Notes: generated from the letters alone by a model not told the origin. A stretch of 64,000 nucleotides of DNA from Phaeodactylum tricornutum CCAP 1055/1 (GCF_000150955.2 NC_011682.1:186001-250000); one strand, 5' to 3'; positions 49,460 to 59,738 are shown, numbered from the stretch's first letter. Program-made: numbers and translations.

Positions 49460-51082
49460 CTATCGAGAGGTTCGGGGAAGTCCGGCATCGCCCACTTGCT
49501 CGTTAGGGTTGAGTCGTTTCCGCACCGGCGGTGTATCCGTGTCGTGATCAATCCACAACCGACCGTCATCATCTTCGGCCGACTCGCAGTACGGGACCAC
49601 CCGGGCGTCCGTCACCATCGTCCGCAACCACTCCCGGAATTGTACAAACACGTGGTCGACACGGCCCCGTCGGTACCGCAACCAGTCGACCGTACCAGCA
49701 GCACTATCACCATTGCCACGCATTCTGTTCGGCGCCCCGTCCGCCGCCCGCGGTTTCGGCAACGGCGCCCCACCCCGACCCCCGTTCCACGCCATGCGCG
49801 ACGGGGAATCCAGATGCGGATAGTGCGTCACGAAGGATTGCGGAATTTGGAACAGACGGTATCCCGTGTGCAACAGTTGCAGGACCCACGTCATTTTGTT
49901 CTTGCCGTAGCCGGAAAACGCTTCCTGAAAGGGCGGGAGGACGTCGCAGTAGCGCACCACCAGGTACGGTTCGTACCGGTTCGACAGTACGCACGGAATT
50001 TCCAACAGCACGCCGTCGGGTTGGCTTTTAATCCACGCCCGGTACTTTGTGGACCCGTGGCCTCCCACATTGGTGGGATCGAACGGGAAGGCCTGTCGGT
50101 TTCGGGAAAGTCGTTCGAGGGCGGCCTTGTGCGTGGGCATGACCGGCACGTTTTGATCCGGACATTCCTTCCACGCACGACACTGGCGTTGCAGTTGAAA
50201 GGCGGGGATGACCAGGGCGGTGCGTTCGTTCTGCGCTAGCGCGTGCCGAATGCGGGCCCCGGACAACGTGGCGTGCAAATCCGCGGACGGCCAAAAGTCC
50301 ACGTCCACGTACACAATGTGGGTAGTGGTGACGGCGCGAAAGGCGAGATTGCGCAAGACGTTGACCGGGTAGTCGGACACCGCCGCCGCCGTGGACGGCA
50401 ACGTTTGGACGGAGGCGAGCTGCTCCGGTGCACAACCCAACGCGACGAGTTGGGAGCGGACTTCTGCGACGGTTTGGTTGGTGAATACAGCGATGGACAT
50501 GGGATGGGATGGACCCCATCGCTGACAGTGGTGCTCCATCATCCACAAGCGATCCTGACTCAACTGCGTGACCAGTGTATAGGATACGTCGTCCGGGGAC
50601 AGACTGTGACAAACGGGAGCATCGGGGAAGTTGGTTTGAAAGGGAATGCTCGGAAGGGCGTCCGTTTCGGTTGACGACACTGAAGATGAGTTGCGAAAAA
50701 CGAATACTCGTACCACGAAACCACAGAAAACTGCCAATAATAGCAATAGAAAAACTTGTAGAAGTAGTCGTTGCCAACGTCCGTACCCAATCCGCAGTCT
50801 TCGTTGCCAACGTTTCCTCCGTCTACGCCAGAGCCGACCTTTTTCACCACCGTGAGTCGTGTCCGCCGACGGAAACAAAGATGCCGTCGGAGGGTCGAAG
50901 GACGTCGGTCCACCCGAAGCCAGGGCGATGCCCGACAGCGGGGATATTCCGTGGTGTTGCGGGCTGCCGTTGGCGTTGCCGTTACTTTCGTGCACTCCGT
51001 GGCTCACCGGAACCACCGACGACCGCCGTTTGACCGACGGCATACTGGCACAACGGCTACGTACAGTCAAGGAGGGCTTCAC
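49460..51082 (-). CDS. LARGE-type glycosyltransferase, family GT49
   Basis: 540 residues, single exon. A cytosolic N-terminus of about 100 residues ends in a strongly basic block (RLWRRRRKRWQRRLR), followed by a signal anchor (LLLQVFLLLLLAVFCGFVV, about 107-125). The lumenal domain has the GT49 order: YTLVTQLSQDRLWMMEHHC, WGPSHPMSIAVFTN, SDYPVNVLRNLAFRAVTTTHIVYVDVDF with the metal-binding D260-x-D262, ALVIPAFQLQR, RYEPYLVVR, and FQEAFSGYGKNKMTWVLQL then VTHYPHLDSP. GT49 includes the glucuronyltransferase domain of human LARGE and B4GAT1, which extend glycans on dystroglycan in the Golgi. In diatoms the acceptor is unknown. Met14 is an alternative start. The acidic C-terminal 45 residues are not part of the catalytic domain. 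Confidence 0.9.
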   Translation of the reverse strand: MKPSLTVRSRCASMPSVKRRSSVVPVSHGVHESNGNANGSPQHHGISPLSGIALASGGPTSFDPPTASLFPSADTTHGGEKGRLWRRRRKRWQRRLRIGYGRWQRLLLQVFLLLLLAVFCGFVVRVFVFRNSSSVSSTETDALPSIPFQTNFPDAPVCHSLSPDDVSYTLVTQLSQDRLWMMEHHCQRWGPSHPMSIAVFTNQTVAEVRSQLVALGCAPEQLASVQTLPSTAAAVSDYPVNVLRNLAFRAVTTTHIVYVDVDFWPSADLHATLSGARIRHALAQNERTALVIPAFQLQRQCRAWKECPDQNVPVMPTHKAALERLSRNRQAFPFDPTNVGGHGSTKYRAWIKSQPDGVLLEIPCVLSNRYEPYLVVRYCDVLPPFQEAFSGYGKNKMTWVLQLLHTGYRLFQIPQSFVTHYPHLDSPSRMAWNGGRGGAPLPKPRAADGAPNRMRGNGDSAAGTVDWLRYRRGRVDHVFVQFREWLRTMVTDARVVPYCESAEDDDGRLWIDHDTDTPPVRKRLNPNEQVGDAGLPRTSR

Positions 51083-51526
51083 AAAATCACCAAGTCCGTA
51101 TTGATTACTCCCAATGTTGAGCGTGGTACGACGGACGAGGATTCAGCTTGCGAGGCCGCAAGGGACACCGGGCACGGTAGCAATATGAGATGAGCTAGCT
51201 AGAGTAGTAGTTAGTTGTAGAGAGAACTGTAAGTCGCGCTCACGGCTGCCTCGTTTGAAATCGATTTTCAAATTTTTTTTTTTAATTTTAAAAAACTTCC
51301 GCAACCAATTTGGGTCGTCCCATTCAAACATCGGACCTACGATGCCCGGTTCGAGCTTTCTCTCGACCTCTCGACCATGGCGTACCGGAATCGAGAGCTC
51401 GCCGCTCCACCCGCCCTTCCACCCCCCCCATCAAGAGTTTTGTTTTCACACTCACACACAAGCAGAACACAAGCATATAACTGAAAGGCACTGGCGAGAT
51501 CGACGTCGCAAGGCTGGCTGTGGATC
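51083..51526. promoter_or_regulatory. Divergent intergenic region between GT49 and CNNM genes
   Basis: 444 bases between outward-facing genes, so it should contain both promoters. Holds an AT-rich tract (51258-51298). No specific element can be named. Confidence 0.4.
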
Positions 51527-53230
51527 ATGATTCCGAGGTACGCGTACGGGATCGCGGTCCTCCTCGGGGCGGATCAAGCCATCGCCAGCACCACGCCAAC
51601 CGGCATTCGTGCCGTACCATGGGCGACGCCACACTCTCACAACAGAATGATTGATCAAGCTCACCATTTGCTGATGCAGGCACGTGTCCGTGATCTCTGC
51701 GAGTACGCGACGAGTAGTTATCCCATTTTCCAAACGGGCTGTCGCAAAGAGGCCCGCGTCGCACCGGACAACACGGCTCGGCCGATCCCATACGGAACGG
51801 TGCGACCTTCCGCCCACGCAGATACAACCCCAAAGCTCTCCCGTCGACTACTCGACTCCGACGAGGCCTTTCGTTGGGATTGGACCAGTCTAATTCTCGC
51901 CTTTCTCTGTGTCTTGTGTGCCGCCTTTTGCGCTGGTCTCATTATGGGTATTCTCAGTCTCGACGAGCTCCAACTCCACATTAAAATTCGGGCGGGATCC
52001 GATCCGGAAGAACAACGCTACGCCAACCGGCTTTTGCCACTCGTGCAACAACGTCATTTGGTTCTGGTGTCGCTCTTGCTTCTCAACTTTCTGGCCGACG
52101 AAGTTTTGCCACTCTGTCTCGACAACGTCATGCCGACCTGGATGGCCGTCTTGACGTCCGTCGTCCTCGTCGTTTTTGTTTCGGAAATCATTCCCTCCGC
52201 CGTCTTTATCGGACCCGATCAGTTGCGCTTGGCGAGTCAGATTTCACCCTTCGCCTACGCCGTCATTTATCTATTCTATCCCATTGCCTATCCTATAGCA
52301 CTGCTCCTCGACTATCTCCTCAAAGGTGAAGACGAACTCGGCAACCAGTACAATCGGGGCGAACTCTCCGCACTGGTACGAATCCAGTACGAAGGCCGCC
52401 TGGCGGCCAAGCGCCGGGAACTCAAGGAACGACGCATGGAACAGGGGATTGCGGGGCTGGACGACGACGAGTCCCAATTATCCGATATTCCACCCTCGAT
52501 TACCTTCCAGCACGACACGCATTCTATTCAGACTACCGAAGTCAACATGATGCAAGGCGCACTGGCCTTGAAAACCACCAACGCTCGCGACGTGTGTACC
52601 AAAATTCGGAAAGCTTACACCGTCATTGACAGTATGGTGTTGGACAGTGGCAATGTGGCCCGTATTTATGGAGTGGGTTATAGCCGCGTCCCCGTCTATC
52701 AACGCAACCAGCGGAGACCGAGAGATATCACCGGCATTGTTGGTATTCTACTAACCCGACAACTAATCTTGATTCAGCCCGAACACCGCCGACCCGTCTC
52801 GTCGTTGCCTCTGTACCAGCCCGTGTGTGTTGGACCGGAAGCCAACATGATCGAATTGCTACAAATGTTTCAGGGGGGCAGTGCCGGGAACAAAGGTGGG
52901 CACATGGCCCTCGTGTGTGAGCGTCCGGGGATCGCGACAACCGCCCTGGACCAGAAAAAGGCCATTCCTCCGGAAGCCGGCGTCATTGGTATCATTACCA
53001 TGGAAGACGTAATTGAAGAATTGTTGCAGGAACCAATTTACGATGAAGGCGACCGAGAAGAACGGGAAGAAATGGAAAGAGCCGAGTGGGCCTTTCGCAA
53101 ATGGCGTTTGTTTGTCAAACTCCGGCGTCGCCAGCGCGAGCTCTTGACAGAATTAGAAAGCACTGAAGGCACGCCCTTACTGACCAACCACAAAATGTAC
53201 AATACTTCGACCATTTTCCGGCCGGAATAA
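51527..53230 (+). CDS. CNNM/DUF21 family membrane transporter with CBS pair
   Basis: 567 residues, single exon. The N-terminus (MIPRYAYGIAVLLGADQAIAS) may be a signal peptide. Residues about 115-285 form the DUF21 membrane domain: LILAFLCVLCAAFCAGLIMGILSLDELQL, HLVLVSLLLLNFLADEVLPL, SVVLVVFVSEIIPSAVF and YPIAYPIALLLDYLLKGEDE. After the juxtamembrane helix (NRGELSALVRIQYEG), about residues 340-500 are a CBS-like pair (MMQGALALKTTNARDVCT, RVPVYQRN, DITGIVGILLTRQLI, then VIGIITMEDVIEELLQEPIYDE). The MEDVIEELLQEPIYDE ending is diagnostic of CNNM/Mam3 proteins. Family members handle magnesium or other divalent metals at the plasma membrane or vacuole. The direction of transport cannot be inferred here. 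Its 3' end lies 96 bases from the aspartyl protease gene, which converges on it. Confidence 0.9.
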   Translation: MIPRYAYGIAVLLGADQAIASTTPTGIRAVPWATPHSHNRMIDQAHHLLMQARVRDLCEYATSSYPIFQTGCRKEARVAPDNTARPIPYGTVRPSAHADTTPKLSRRLLDSDEAFRWDWTSLILAFLCVLCAAFCAGLIMGILSLDELQLHIKIRAGSDPEEQRYANRLLPLVQQRHLVLVSLLLLNFLADEVLPLCLDNVMPTWMAVLTSVVLVVFVSEIIPSAVFIGPDQLRLASQISPFAYAVIYLFYPIAYPIALLLDYLLKGEDELGNQYNRGELSALVRIQYEGRLAAKRRELKERRMEQGIAGLDDDESQLSDIPPSITFQHDTHSIQTTEVNMMQGALALKTTNARDVCTKIRKAYTVIDSMVLDSGNVARIYGVGYSRVPVYQRNQRRPRDITGIVGILLTRQLILIQPEHRRPVSSLPLYQPVCVGPEANMIELLQMFQGGSAGNKGGHMALVCERPGIATTALDQKKAIPPEAGVIGIITMEDVIEELLQEPIYDEGDREEREEMERAEWAFRKWRLFVKLRRRQRELLTELESTEGTPLLTNHKMYNTSTIFRPE

Positions 53231-53326
53231 CCTAAACCTAGTTGCTAGAGATTTGCAGAGGCGGCGGCATACAAGTTATGCCAGTTTCTTAGATGCTGAT
53301 AGTTGGATACTCTCCTTGCCCCTGGC

Positions 53327-54556
53327 CTAGCTCGAACCACTCACGAAGACACGCCGTTTCCTGGTTCCAGGTCTACCAGCCTCAAGAATGACACGACGTT
53401 GGGAGAGGACGTCCAAACCAATCAGTGCGGCTGGTCCCATGTATGGTCGCGTACCGTCTCCGAGGAGACTGGGGAAAACAGGCAGATCACCAACGGCCAG
53501 ATCGACTTTTTCCCAAGGCTTCCATGAAGATGGGGGCTTGTCAAAACCAATTGGTCGACCTGTTGTCGAATCTTGTTGAACATCGCCAACAAACGTGAGC
53601 TCTTTTTTAATTGTCGGCAAGCGAAATGGCCTTCCGTCGATCCCAATGGCATCAATTGCTGGTCCCGTTTTATAATCGCTAGCTCCTTTGTCGGGCAAGC
53701 CCAAGAGCTTTGCCGCCGACCAGTTCACAGCCGAGAAGGTCGCGCCACAATCCAGAAACCCGAGAACTGGCTGGTTTGCTTCAGGTGCTGACAGCCGAAT
53801 CCCTAAAAGGCCGGTTTCGTTAATGACGACCGCCGGAATTTCTACGAGCTTGTTACCGACGGCCCCGGCCGCTGTTCCGGATTTCCAAAATCGTATTCTT
53901 CCAGCCGGAAAGTCGAAATCGACGTCAAAGAGGGAAAGTGCTTCCATACCCAACATTCCTTCGACAGGATCATGTCCCGGATCAATATGCTCTTGCGGAA
54001 AATCTGTAATGACGGCAGTAAGGGAAGGCAACTCAATTTCCTTGTCCCCAGAGAATTTTCCACAGCAAAGGGACACGTCGGTCAGCTTGACAAGATCGTT
54101 GGATTGGGTGCTACCTCCCGACGCCAATCCTTGAAGCTTATTCTTTCCTGTCGCAATTCCTAGACTCTGTTGCAAGTGGGGCGTAATCAACTCAGTTGTC
54201 AAACCTGAATCCACCATGAAATCGTATGGTCCTTGCCCGTTGACTCTGAGACGAAGAGCGACATATTCTCGTCCTAACGCAGCCTTGGGGAGTTTTAGAC
54301 GAATCATGGGTAGATCGGCAAGAGGCTCAATTTGGGCTGCGTGTGCCTGCGAAGAAGTCCAAAGAATCCCACCTGAAAGCAGTAGATCGCGTCGAGCCAT
54401 TTCTTCGAGACGCATTGTGTCAGAAAAGCTGCGGCGACCCGGAGCTCGTCGGGGCTTGAACATCACAGCTGGAGAGAACGCATCAGTCCTTGTAGTGTCT
54501 GCTCGCAGAGTGAAGGTAACAACCGAAAGCAAGCAGAGCGACGATCGTAACTTCAT
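53327..54556 (-). CDS. Aspartyl protease-fold protein with plastid and twin-arginine lumen targeting
   Basis: 409 residues from Met at 54556; the frame is open 52 codons upstream, but this start gives a proper signal peptide (KLRSSLCLLSVVTFTL). It is followed by TRTDAFSPAV, an ASAFAP-like plastid entry site. A second signal follows at 54-73: ARRDLLLSGGILWTSSQAHA, with twin Arg 55-56, a hydrophobic core and an A-H-A cleavage site. That is the layout of a thylakoid Tat signal. The mature part has two pepsin/retropepsin-like lobes: D116-S-G-L in YDFMVDSGLTTELITP and D269-C-G-A in LGFLDCGATFSAVNW. Bacterial and plant aspartyl proteases of this kind have D-T-G or D-S-G; the second site has Cys at the middle position, so activity is plausible but not assured. 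A lumenal protease is inferred; no substrate is known. Confidence 0.78.
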   Translation of the reverse strand: MKLRSSLCLLSVVTFTLRADTTRTDAFSPAVMFKPRRAPGRRSFSDTMRLEEMARRDLLLSGGILWTSSQAHAAQIEPLADLPMIRLKLPKAALGREYVALRLRVNGQGPYDFMVDSGLTTELITPHLQQSLGIATGKNKLQGLASGGSTQSNDLVKLTDVSLCCGKFSGDKEIELPSLTAVITDFPQEHIDPGHDPVEGMLGMEALSLFDVDFDFPAGRIRFWKSGTAAGAVGNKLVEIPAVVINETGLLGIRLSAPEANQPVLGFLDCGATFSAVNWSAAKLLGLPDKGASDYKTGPAIDAIGIDGRPFRLPTIKKELTFVGDVQQDSTTGRPIGFDKPPSSWKPWEKVDLAVGDLPVFPSLLGDGTRPYMGPAALIGLDVLSQRRVILEAGRPGTRKRRVFVSGSS

Positions 54557-54925
54557 GATGTAGTGAAGTATCTTTGATATTCCGATAAGCTCGTTGTTAC
54601 TACGTTTCTGATGTTTTCTGGTCAAGACTAGAGTGGTGTTCGCATCGCGTTCTGAAAGTGGGCCACAGTCTTCGTTCGAATTCCCGGGAGTATTCACGAC
54701 GAACCCTGACACCTAACTACCAGTTACGGACCTCGGTACAAATATAGTTCGCAATGGAAGAAAAAGTTGCTCTGGCTAGCGCATTCGTCGGACTCACTGC
54801 CCAGAATATTAGATCAATTTTCATTGAATAGCTTTAACTTTGGGCTTCTATGCTGACAAGCGAACACTGCAGCCCTCTTGGCAGTAATTTGATACATGCA
54901 TCGTGGCGTCAGCAAGGTCTCGACT
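54557..54925. other. Intergenic between same-strand plastid protein genes
   Basis: 369 bases; leader of the protease gene and 3' end of the HPT gene. No other feature seen. Confidence 0.45.
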
Positions 54926-56122
54926 TCATCGAGCAAACGGCAATACCAAGTAACTCAAGTAAAAGAGTTTCCATAAATGCATGTAGTAGCTGTAAACCTG
55001 TCCAGCATTCTCGGGATCCACTCCTTGTGCATCCTTGCGCACTGAGCATCCACCCAAAAAGGCAGCAACAGCCGTCAGACTCCTGGATGCTGCCAAGCCT
55101 GCAGTTGGAGCTTGGAACGCTGCCTTCCCAAAGCCTACCCCAACAGTCCAGAAGAGACCCGACAAAAGGCGCCGGGATGCCTGGAAAATGCGTCCTTGTC
55201 CAAGACGAACCGAGAACGTGCGTACGTTTGAGTTCCTGTCTCCCGCCACATCAGGGACATCTTTCATCAGTGCAATCACAATTCCAAAGACAGCAAAAAA
55301 TATGCTAGACAAATAACAACGAGGGTCGGTTGCTAGGCAATTCAGAACGGTGACTCCTGAACCTCCAAAAGCGGCAGCCTTGGCATGCGCAAAAAAACTC
55401 GCGTTGATTATAGCCCCCCGAACTGCTACAATGCAGAAGGCGGCGAGAAGTGGAAATCGCTTGAGACGAAAAGGTGGAAGGCTGTACATGGTACCCAATA
55501 TCCCCGAGCCCCACAGAGCCACGTTCAATCCTTGTGTACTGAACACGGGGTTTGCTGCACCCAGCCAAAGGGAGCCAAAAAGAGCAAGAAGGATTGTGGC
55601 GATACCGTCCTTTTTACTGAGAATACCGGCGGCGATCGGTAGAAACGGCTTGTTGATCTTGTCGATTTCCACATCCGTAATCTGGTTCAGTCCTGTAATG
55701 TATATGTTCATCAGTAAAGCAGGAAACATGGCGTAAGCCATAGCCTGAATGTTAATCCTAGACATAGCAGCTTGTAGTGACGGAGCCGCCAAGGAATGTA
55801 GAGCGGGAATTGCGAGCGCCGAACCAATTAGAGTATGGGGGCGGGAAAACCTCCAAAGAACAATCGGAAACGGAGGGTTCTCCTTTGAAGATAGATCCGC
55901 CGCCGAGACCGTTGCCGCTTTAAGTTCTCTGTCGTTGGGCCTCTCTGAATCTTTGATTGTGCTCAAGGCCTGTAAGTAGCTTTCGCTGCGTAGCTCCGGA
56001 ACCACAGAGCTTCCGATAGTCCAGGCTGTCAGTGCTCGGGGCTGCGGAAGCGCATAGCCGCTCGACAGGCCTACGGAAAGGTATGTCCACAACGCCGCAA
56101 GCAAGCTCAGCTCGAGCCTCAT
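54926..56122 (-). CDS. VTE2: Homogentisate phytyltransferase, tocopherol biosynthesis
   Basis: 398 residues from Met at 56122 (MRLELSLLAALWTYL); 14 further codons are open upstream. The signal peptide ends in LSSGYALPQP, an ASAFAP-like site with Tyr, so the protein should enter the plastid. UbiA-type prenyltransferase motifs are complete: LNQITDVEIDKINKPFLPIAAG (first Asp motif, about 145-166) and MKDVPDVAGDRNSNVRTFSVRLGQ (second, about 286-308), each with the Asp residues that bind prenyl diphosphate through magnesium. IxGLNQxxDxEIDKxNKPxLPIAxG is specific to the homogentisate prenyltransferases. The enzyme joins phytyl diphosphate to homogentisate, with loss of CO2, the committed step to tocopherol. 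About eight membrane segments are visible. HST-type (solanesyl) activity is the main alternative. Confidence 0.9.
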   Translation of the reverse strand: MRLELSLLAALWTYLSVGLSSGYALPQPRALTAWTIGSSVVPELRSESYLQALSTIKDSERPNDRELKAATVSAADLSSKENPPFPIVLWRFSRPHTLIGSALAIPALHSLAAPSLQAAMSRINIQAMAYAMFPALLMNIYITGLNQITDVEIDKINKPFLPIAAGILSKKDGIATILLALFGSLWLGAANPVFSTQGLNVALWGSGILGTMYSLPPFRLKRFPLLAAFCIVAVRGAIINASFFAHAKAAAFGGSGVTVLNCLATDPRCYLSSIFFAVFGIVIALMKDVPDVAGDRNSNVRTFSVRLGQGRIFQASRRLLSGLFWTVGVGFGKAAFQAPTAGLAASRSLTAVAAFLGGCSVRKDAQGVDPENAGQVYSYYMHLWKLFYLSYLVLPFAR

Positions 56123-58604
56123 TTTTCTGATCACTTGCATTGATCCTGAATCAACTGAGGGCAAAAAAGCGAACGAATAAAAATAAATTACAAAGAGCCG
56201 ACCGATTCAGAAGAGCTTCGTGTTTTTTACGGCACGACATAGTGGTACACGTCCAATTTTTGAGCAAATCTTACGGATCGAAATTCAGTAAGGAGAATCT
56301 GAAACACTGAAAAGAAAACTATGATATTCGTCGACCTCGTGAAAAAAAGTATTGCCCCAAGATCTACTATCCTTCCTAAAGTTTCGACCGACTTTTGCAC
56401 TAACAGTAATTGTAAACATTAACAGTAAGGGAAGCCGTTCGAAATTCGAAATAGACAATGTGTATAGACACGCTATCAATATTAGACAATGCAAAACCCA
56501 AGTCTGATGCCTGTTGGAAGACTGTAATACTTCGTATCAACGAAGCTTCGATTCAAAAAACTCTCATTCGGTCGGGAGAAACGCTTTCAAAATATTACCT
56601 TAGAATGCAGGATGATAAGAGTTGGCCGAATCGACCATAGCGGCACCTAGGTCTACGATGGCTAGGTGAATGAACTTTTTGAGTAGTTTTTTTATGAATG
56701 CCATGCATTGACAGGCGAGAATATTTTTTCCTCGCATCCTAGATCAACCCTTACTTCCCGCAGCACGAACACTAAAGAGAGATATTGTCCTGAATCATCG
56801 ACACAACTCGGACGGTGCATTTTTAAAAAGAGAACCGTCCAAAACGAGCGCATCAATCGTGGACGTCCTTAGGCTGACTCCACGCGTGAAGCCTTTGCGA
56901 CTTTGGAAGCAGCTCTTGTTTCATGCTCAAGAAAGCTGGCGCGTCGAAACCACGTTGATCAAACGAGTCCAACATTCGAGTAATCAGATTAGAGAGTATT
57001 CTTGGGTGTTCGTGTTTTTTTACCTTGGATATAGTCCAAAACGCGTATAGAGAAATTCTGATAAACCATCCAAACCTCTTTCCAACGATAAAAATTGGAG
57101 AAGTGCGGCGGATCCAGTTCCAAGCAGCATCGGTGAAAGTTCGACTTCCACAAGAGTTACGCAAAACCGATAAAATGGCGTTTCTCCGTTGACGACAGCA
57201 AATAAGGAGATTGCGTTGAATTCTCCGCCATACGCCATTTTTACCCTGTGTTCATTCAAATACGATTTTCGGTTGTCCAAAAGAATGTTGGAGAGAGACG
57301 CTATACCAAACGCAGCGCTATAGGTCATCACTTGTCACAAGGCTTGTCTTTCATTAAAAGGACACTTTGATAGATCGGCCGGTAGTCCCAAGGCGTTGTT
57401 ATCATCCGATGTTTCATGTTTGGTACTTTGTTAATTATGGTCTTGCAACTTCGTCGACGATACATCAGAAGATGTACAGGAAACGTTAAAGCGGGGATAG
57501 CAAGTGACAACCTTGTCATCAAAAGAGTTGGCCTTGCCACAGAAGGAGCCGTGCTTGTCTTGAGCACCCACAGCTAACAAATTCCCACCCGCTGACAATG
57601 CTTCTAGCTTCGTGGATTCGCCCACCGTGATTTCCTGATTACACCTGATGCGTGTCACGCCAAACGTTTCGTATATGGTGGACAGAGCACACATCATAGT
57701 ACCTGCCCCCTTGGATAATTCATTGGCAAACTGAGACGGCAAAAACAAAATCAACTAAGCCGGATTGTCGTTGGACCAACGTATTACATCAGCAGCTACG
57801 TCCGTGTACATGACAGGAGTGTTGAATACGCCGTGGCGGAGCGTCAAAGTTCCATTACTCCATAATATCGGTCGCAAATTCAACGCCCAGACACCGTTGT
57901 TGAGTTGTTGGTACACTGAACAAACCTGGTTTTTGCTAAAGAACCATGACAGACCCTTTTTTGAACGCCCTGCTTGAATATAATCGTAGCCGCATCGTGG
58001 CCCAGAACAAAAGCAGTTTCAGTAAACAAAAAAGAGGTGTCCAGGGACGGCACGTAGCAGATATGGAGCTGAAATTGAGCTTGTGTTGCTCGGTCGCCTT
58101 CTGTGGTGTTGCTAAATTTTTCCCCGGTGAGTTTCTTCTATAGCTCATGCTTCAATCGTCCTGTGGTATCCTTGCCCCATGGTTTCCGGTTATAAGCCAA
58201 CACACCCCAGTACTGTGGTGACAATAGCGTATAAAAACGGATGCTTGTTTTGTTGCTGGTTTTAGCATTTCGCTCCAGGACAAGCTGCCAGTCGACGGGA
58301 ATTGTCTGTCAAAATGAGATTCTGACTGACTGTGACTGGCTGACTGACTGACTGCTATGTAATGGTCAAGGCACCAAGCCGTGCGGTTCCTCTAAGAAAT
58401 CTTTTGTGAACGATTACGACATGTCCGGAGCCCTATAGGATGTGTCGTTCATGGACTGACTGTGAAAAAGATGAAAGATGATCTAACCGTATGTTTTCAT
58501 AACAAAAGGCTGACGCTGATTTTGTTAGCTAACTCAAAGCTGCGCTCCACCCAAATTTTTAATGTTACATTACACCACTTTCAGTATTGGCGTGAGGTAC
58601 AATT
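56123..58604. other. 2.5 kb region without a clear gene, with possible decayed coding sequence
   Basis: Promoter of the HPT gene lies at the left. From about 56850 to 58150, minus-strand frames of 70-107 residues follow one another in different frames (56853-57164, 57020-57331, 57431-57754, 57936-58148). Pieces such as ALSTIYETFGVTRIRCNQEITVG, LSAGGNLLAVGAQDKHGS and AQFQLHICYVPSLDTSFLF look protein-like, but no intact frame or splice sites join them. This could be a decayed gene of unknown family. GACT-repeat tracts occur at 58321-58355; ACAGTAA at 56404 and 56424. Confidence 0.4.
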
Positions 58605-58691
58605 TTGTCTGTTGAAAATCTATACTGTTCTATCGGATCTCGAGGCCTTGACATAGTGCAGATGTTAGACAAGGCAACATCATCACAGTCA

Positions 58692-59738
58692 ATGAAGAAA
58701 GAAAATAGAATTTGTGGACTAAACCATTGGAATATCCTTTTCGTACTGGTACACGGATGCGCATCAACATTAGCTTTCACATCCCCTCACCCGGTGAATC
58801 AATTTCGTCGCGATAAATTGGAGTGCTCATCCACATTTCGGGTGATTCTGGGGGTCGCCGCAGCGGTAGGTGTCACCAGAGGATTCAAAATTGTGCAACA
58901 AGGGGATGTGGCGCTAGTGGAGCGTCTCGGAAAATACCAGTCTCGGTTGAATCCCGGTTTCCACGTTATAATTCCTTTGGTAGACCGCGTTCGTACAACC
59001 ATTACGCAGCGGGAGCAAGTCTTTGATATTCCGCCCCAAGAATGCATCACTTCAGACAATGCTCCCCTTTCTGCGGATGCCGTCGTCTACTGGCGTGTAG
59101 TAGATCCAGAAAAGGCGACGTACTCCGTCGTCAATCTTGAGATTGCTATACAAAATTTAGTCCTGACCCAGATTCGATCCGAAATTGGCAAGCTTACACT
59201 CGACGAGACTTTTTCGGCCCGAGAGAAAATCAACAGTATCCTCTTGAAAGATTTGGATATTGCGACAGATCCATGGGGTGTCAAAATATCGCGCGTTGAA
59301 GTCCGGGACATTGTGCCAAATCGCGAGATTATGCAGGCAATGGAAATGCAAATGGCAGCGGAAAGGACGAAACGAGCAGTTATCATCAAATCGGAAGGGG
59401 CCCGCGAAAAAACCGTAAACGAAGCACGCGGTGAGGCAGAATCTCGCCTGATTGATGCTAAAGCAGCAGCCGAAGCTGTCAAGTTTGAAGCGGAAGCGGA
59501 GGCTTCAAAGTTAGAGCTGGAAGCAACTGGTGCGGCCCGCGCTCTCGGGATACTCGGGACCGCACTAGGATCTCAAGCCGATGCTGCCAAGTTTCAAATT
59601 ATGCGTGAGTTCATCGCAGCTAAGCGAGACTTGGCCAGGAGTGAGAATGCCAAGGTCATAGTTACTTCTGATGCTCCAAGCGACATACTCGGCAAAGCTA
59701 TGGCCTTCTACGAATCATCTCAGCCATCGAATGAGTAA
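58692..59738 (+). CDS. Plastid-targeted Band-7/stomatin-like (SPFH) protein
   Basis: 348 residues from Met at 58692; 29 more codons are open upstream, but this Met starts a signal peptide (MKKENRICGLNHWNILFVLVHGCASTLAFTSPHP) that ends in an ASAFAP-like site (LAFTSP). The mature N-terminus has a hydrophobic segment (FRVILGVAAAVGVTRGF), then the SPFH domain: IVQQGDVALVERLGKYQSRLNPGFHVIIP, REQVFDIPPQECITSDNAPLSADAVVYWRV, IRSEIGKLTLDETFSAREKIN and WGVKISRVEVRDIVP. A long Ala/Glu-rich helix (AERTKRAVIIKSEGAREKT onward) follows. This is the stomatin/SLP2 pattern also found in cyanobacteria (Slr1106-type). These proteins form membrane-bound oligomers and organise membrane proteins or proteases. It is convergent with the next gene, 42 bases away. 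The exact start is the least sure part. Confidence 0.88.
   Translation: MKKENRICGLNHWNILFVLVHGCASTLAFTSPHPVNQFRRDKLECSSTFRVILGVAAAVGVTRGFKIVQQGDVALVERLGKYQSRLNPGFHVIIPLVDRVRTTITQREQVFDIPPQECITSDNAPLSADAVVYWRVVDPEKATYSVVNLEIAIQNLVLTQIRSEIGKLTLDETFSAREKINSILLKDLDIATDPWGVKISRVEVRDIVPNREIMQAMEMQMAAERTKRAVIIKSEGAREKTVNEARGEAESRLIDAKAAAEAVKFEAEAEASKLELEATGAARALGILGTALGSQADAAKFQIMREFIAAKRDLARSENAKVIVTSDAPSDILGKAMAFYESSQPSNE

Noticed and set aside
53327-54556. Retroviral origin for the aspartyl protease because of its D-S-G motif
   Set aside because: Two complete lobes, plastid and lumen targeting and no other retroelement parts nearby indicate a host enzyme.
58321-58355. GACT-rich tract as a CRISPR-like or telomeric repeat
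   Set aside because: It is a short simple repeat with no spacers and no regular unit.
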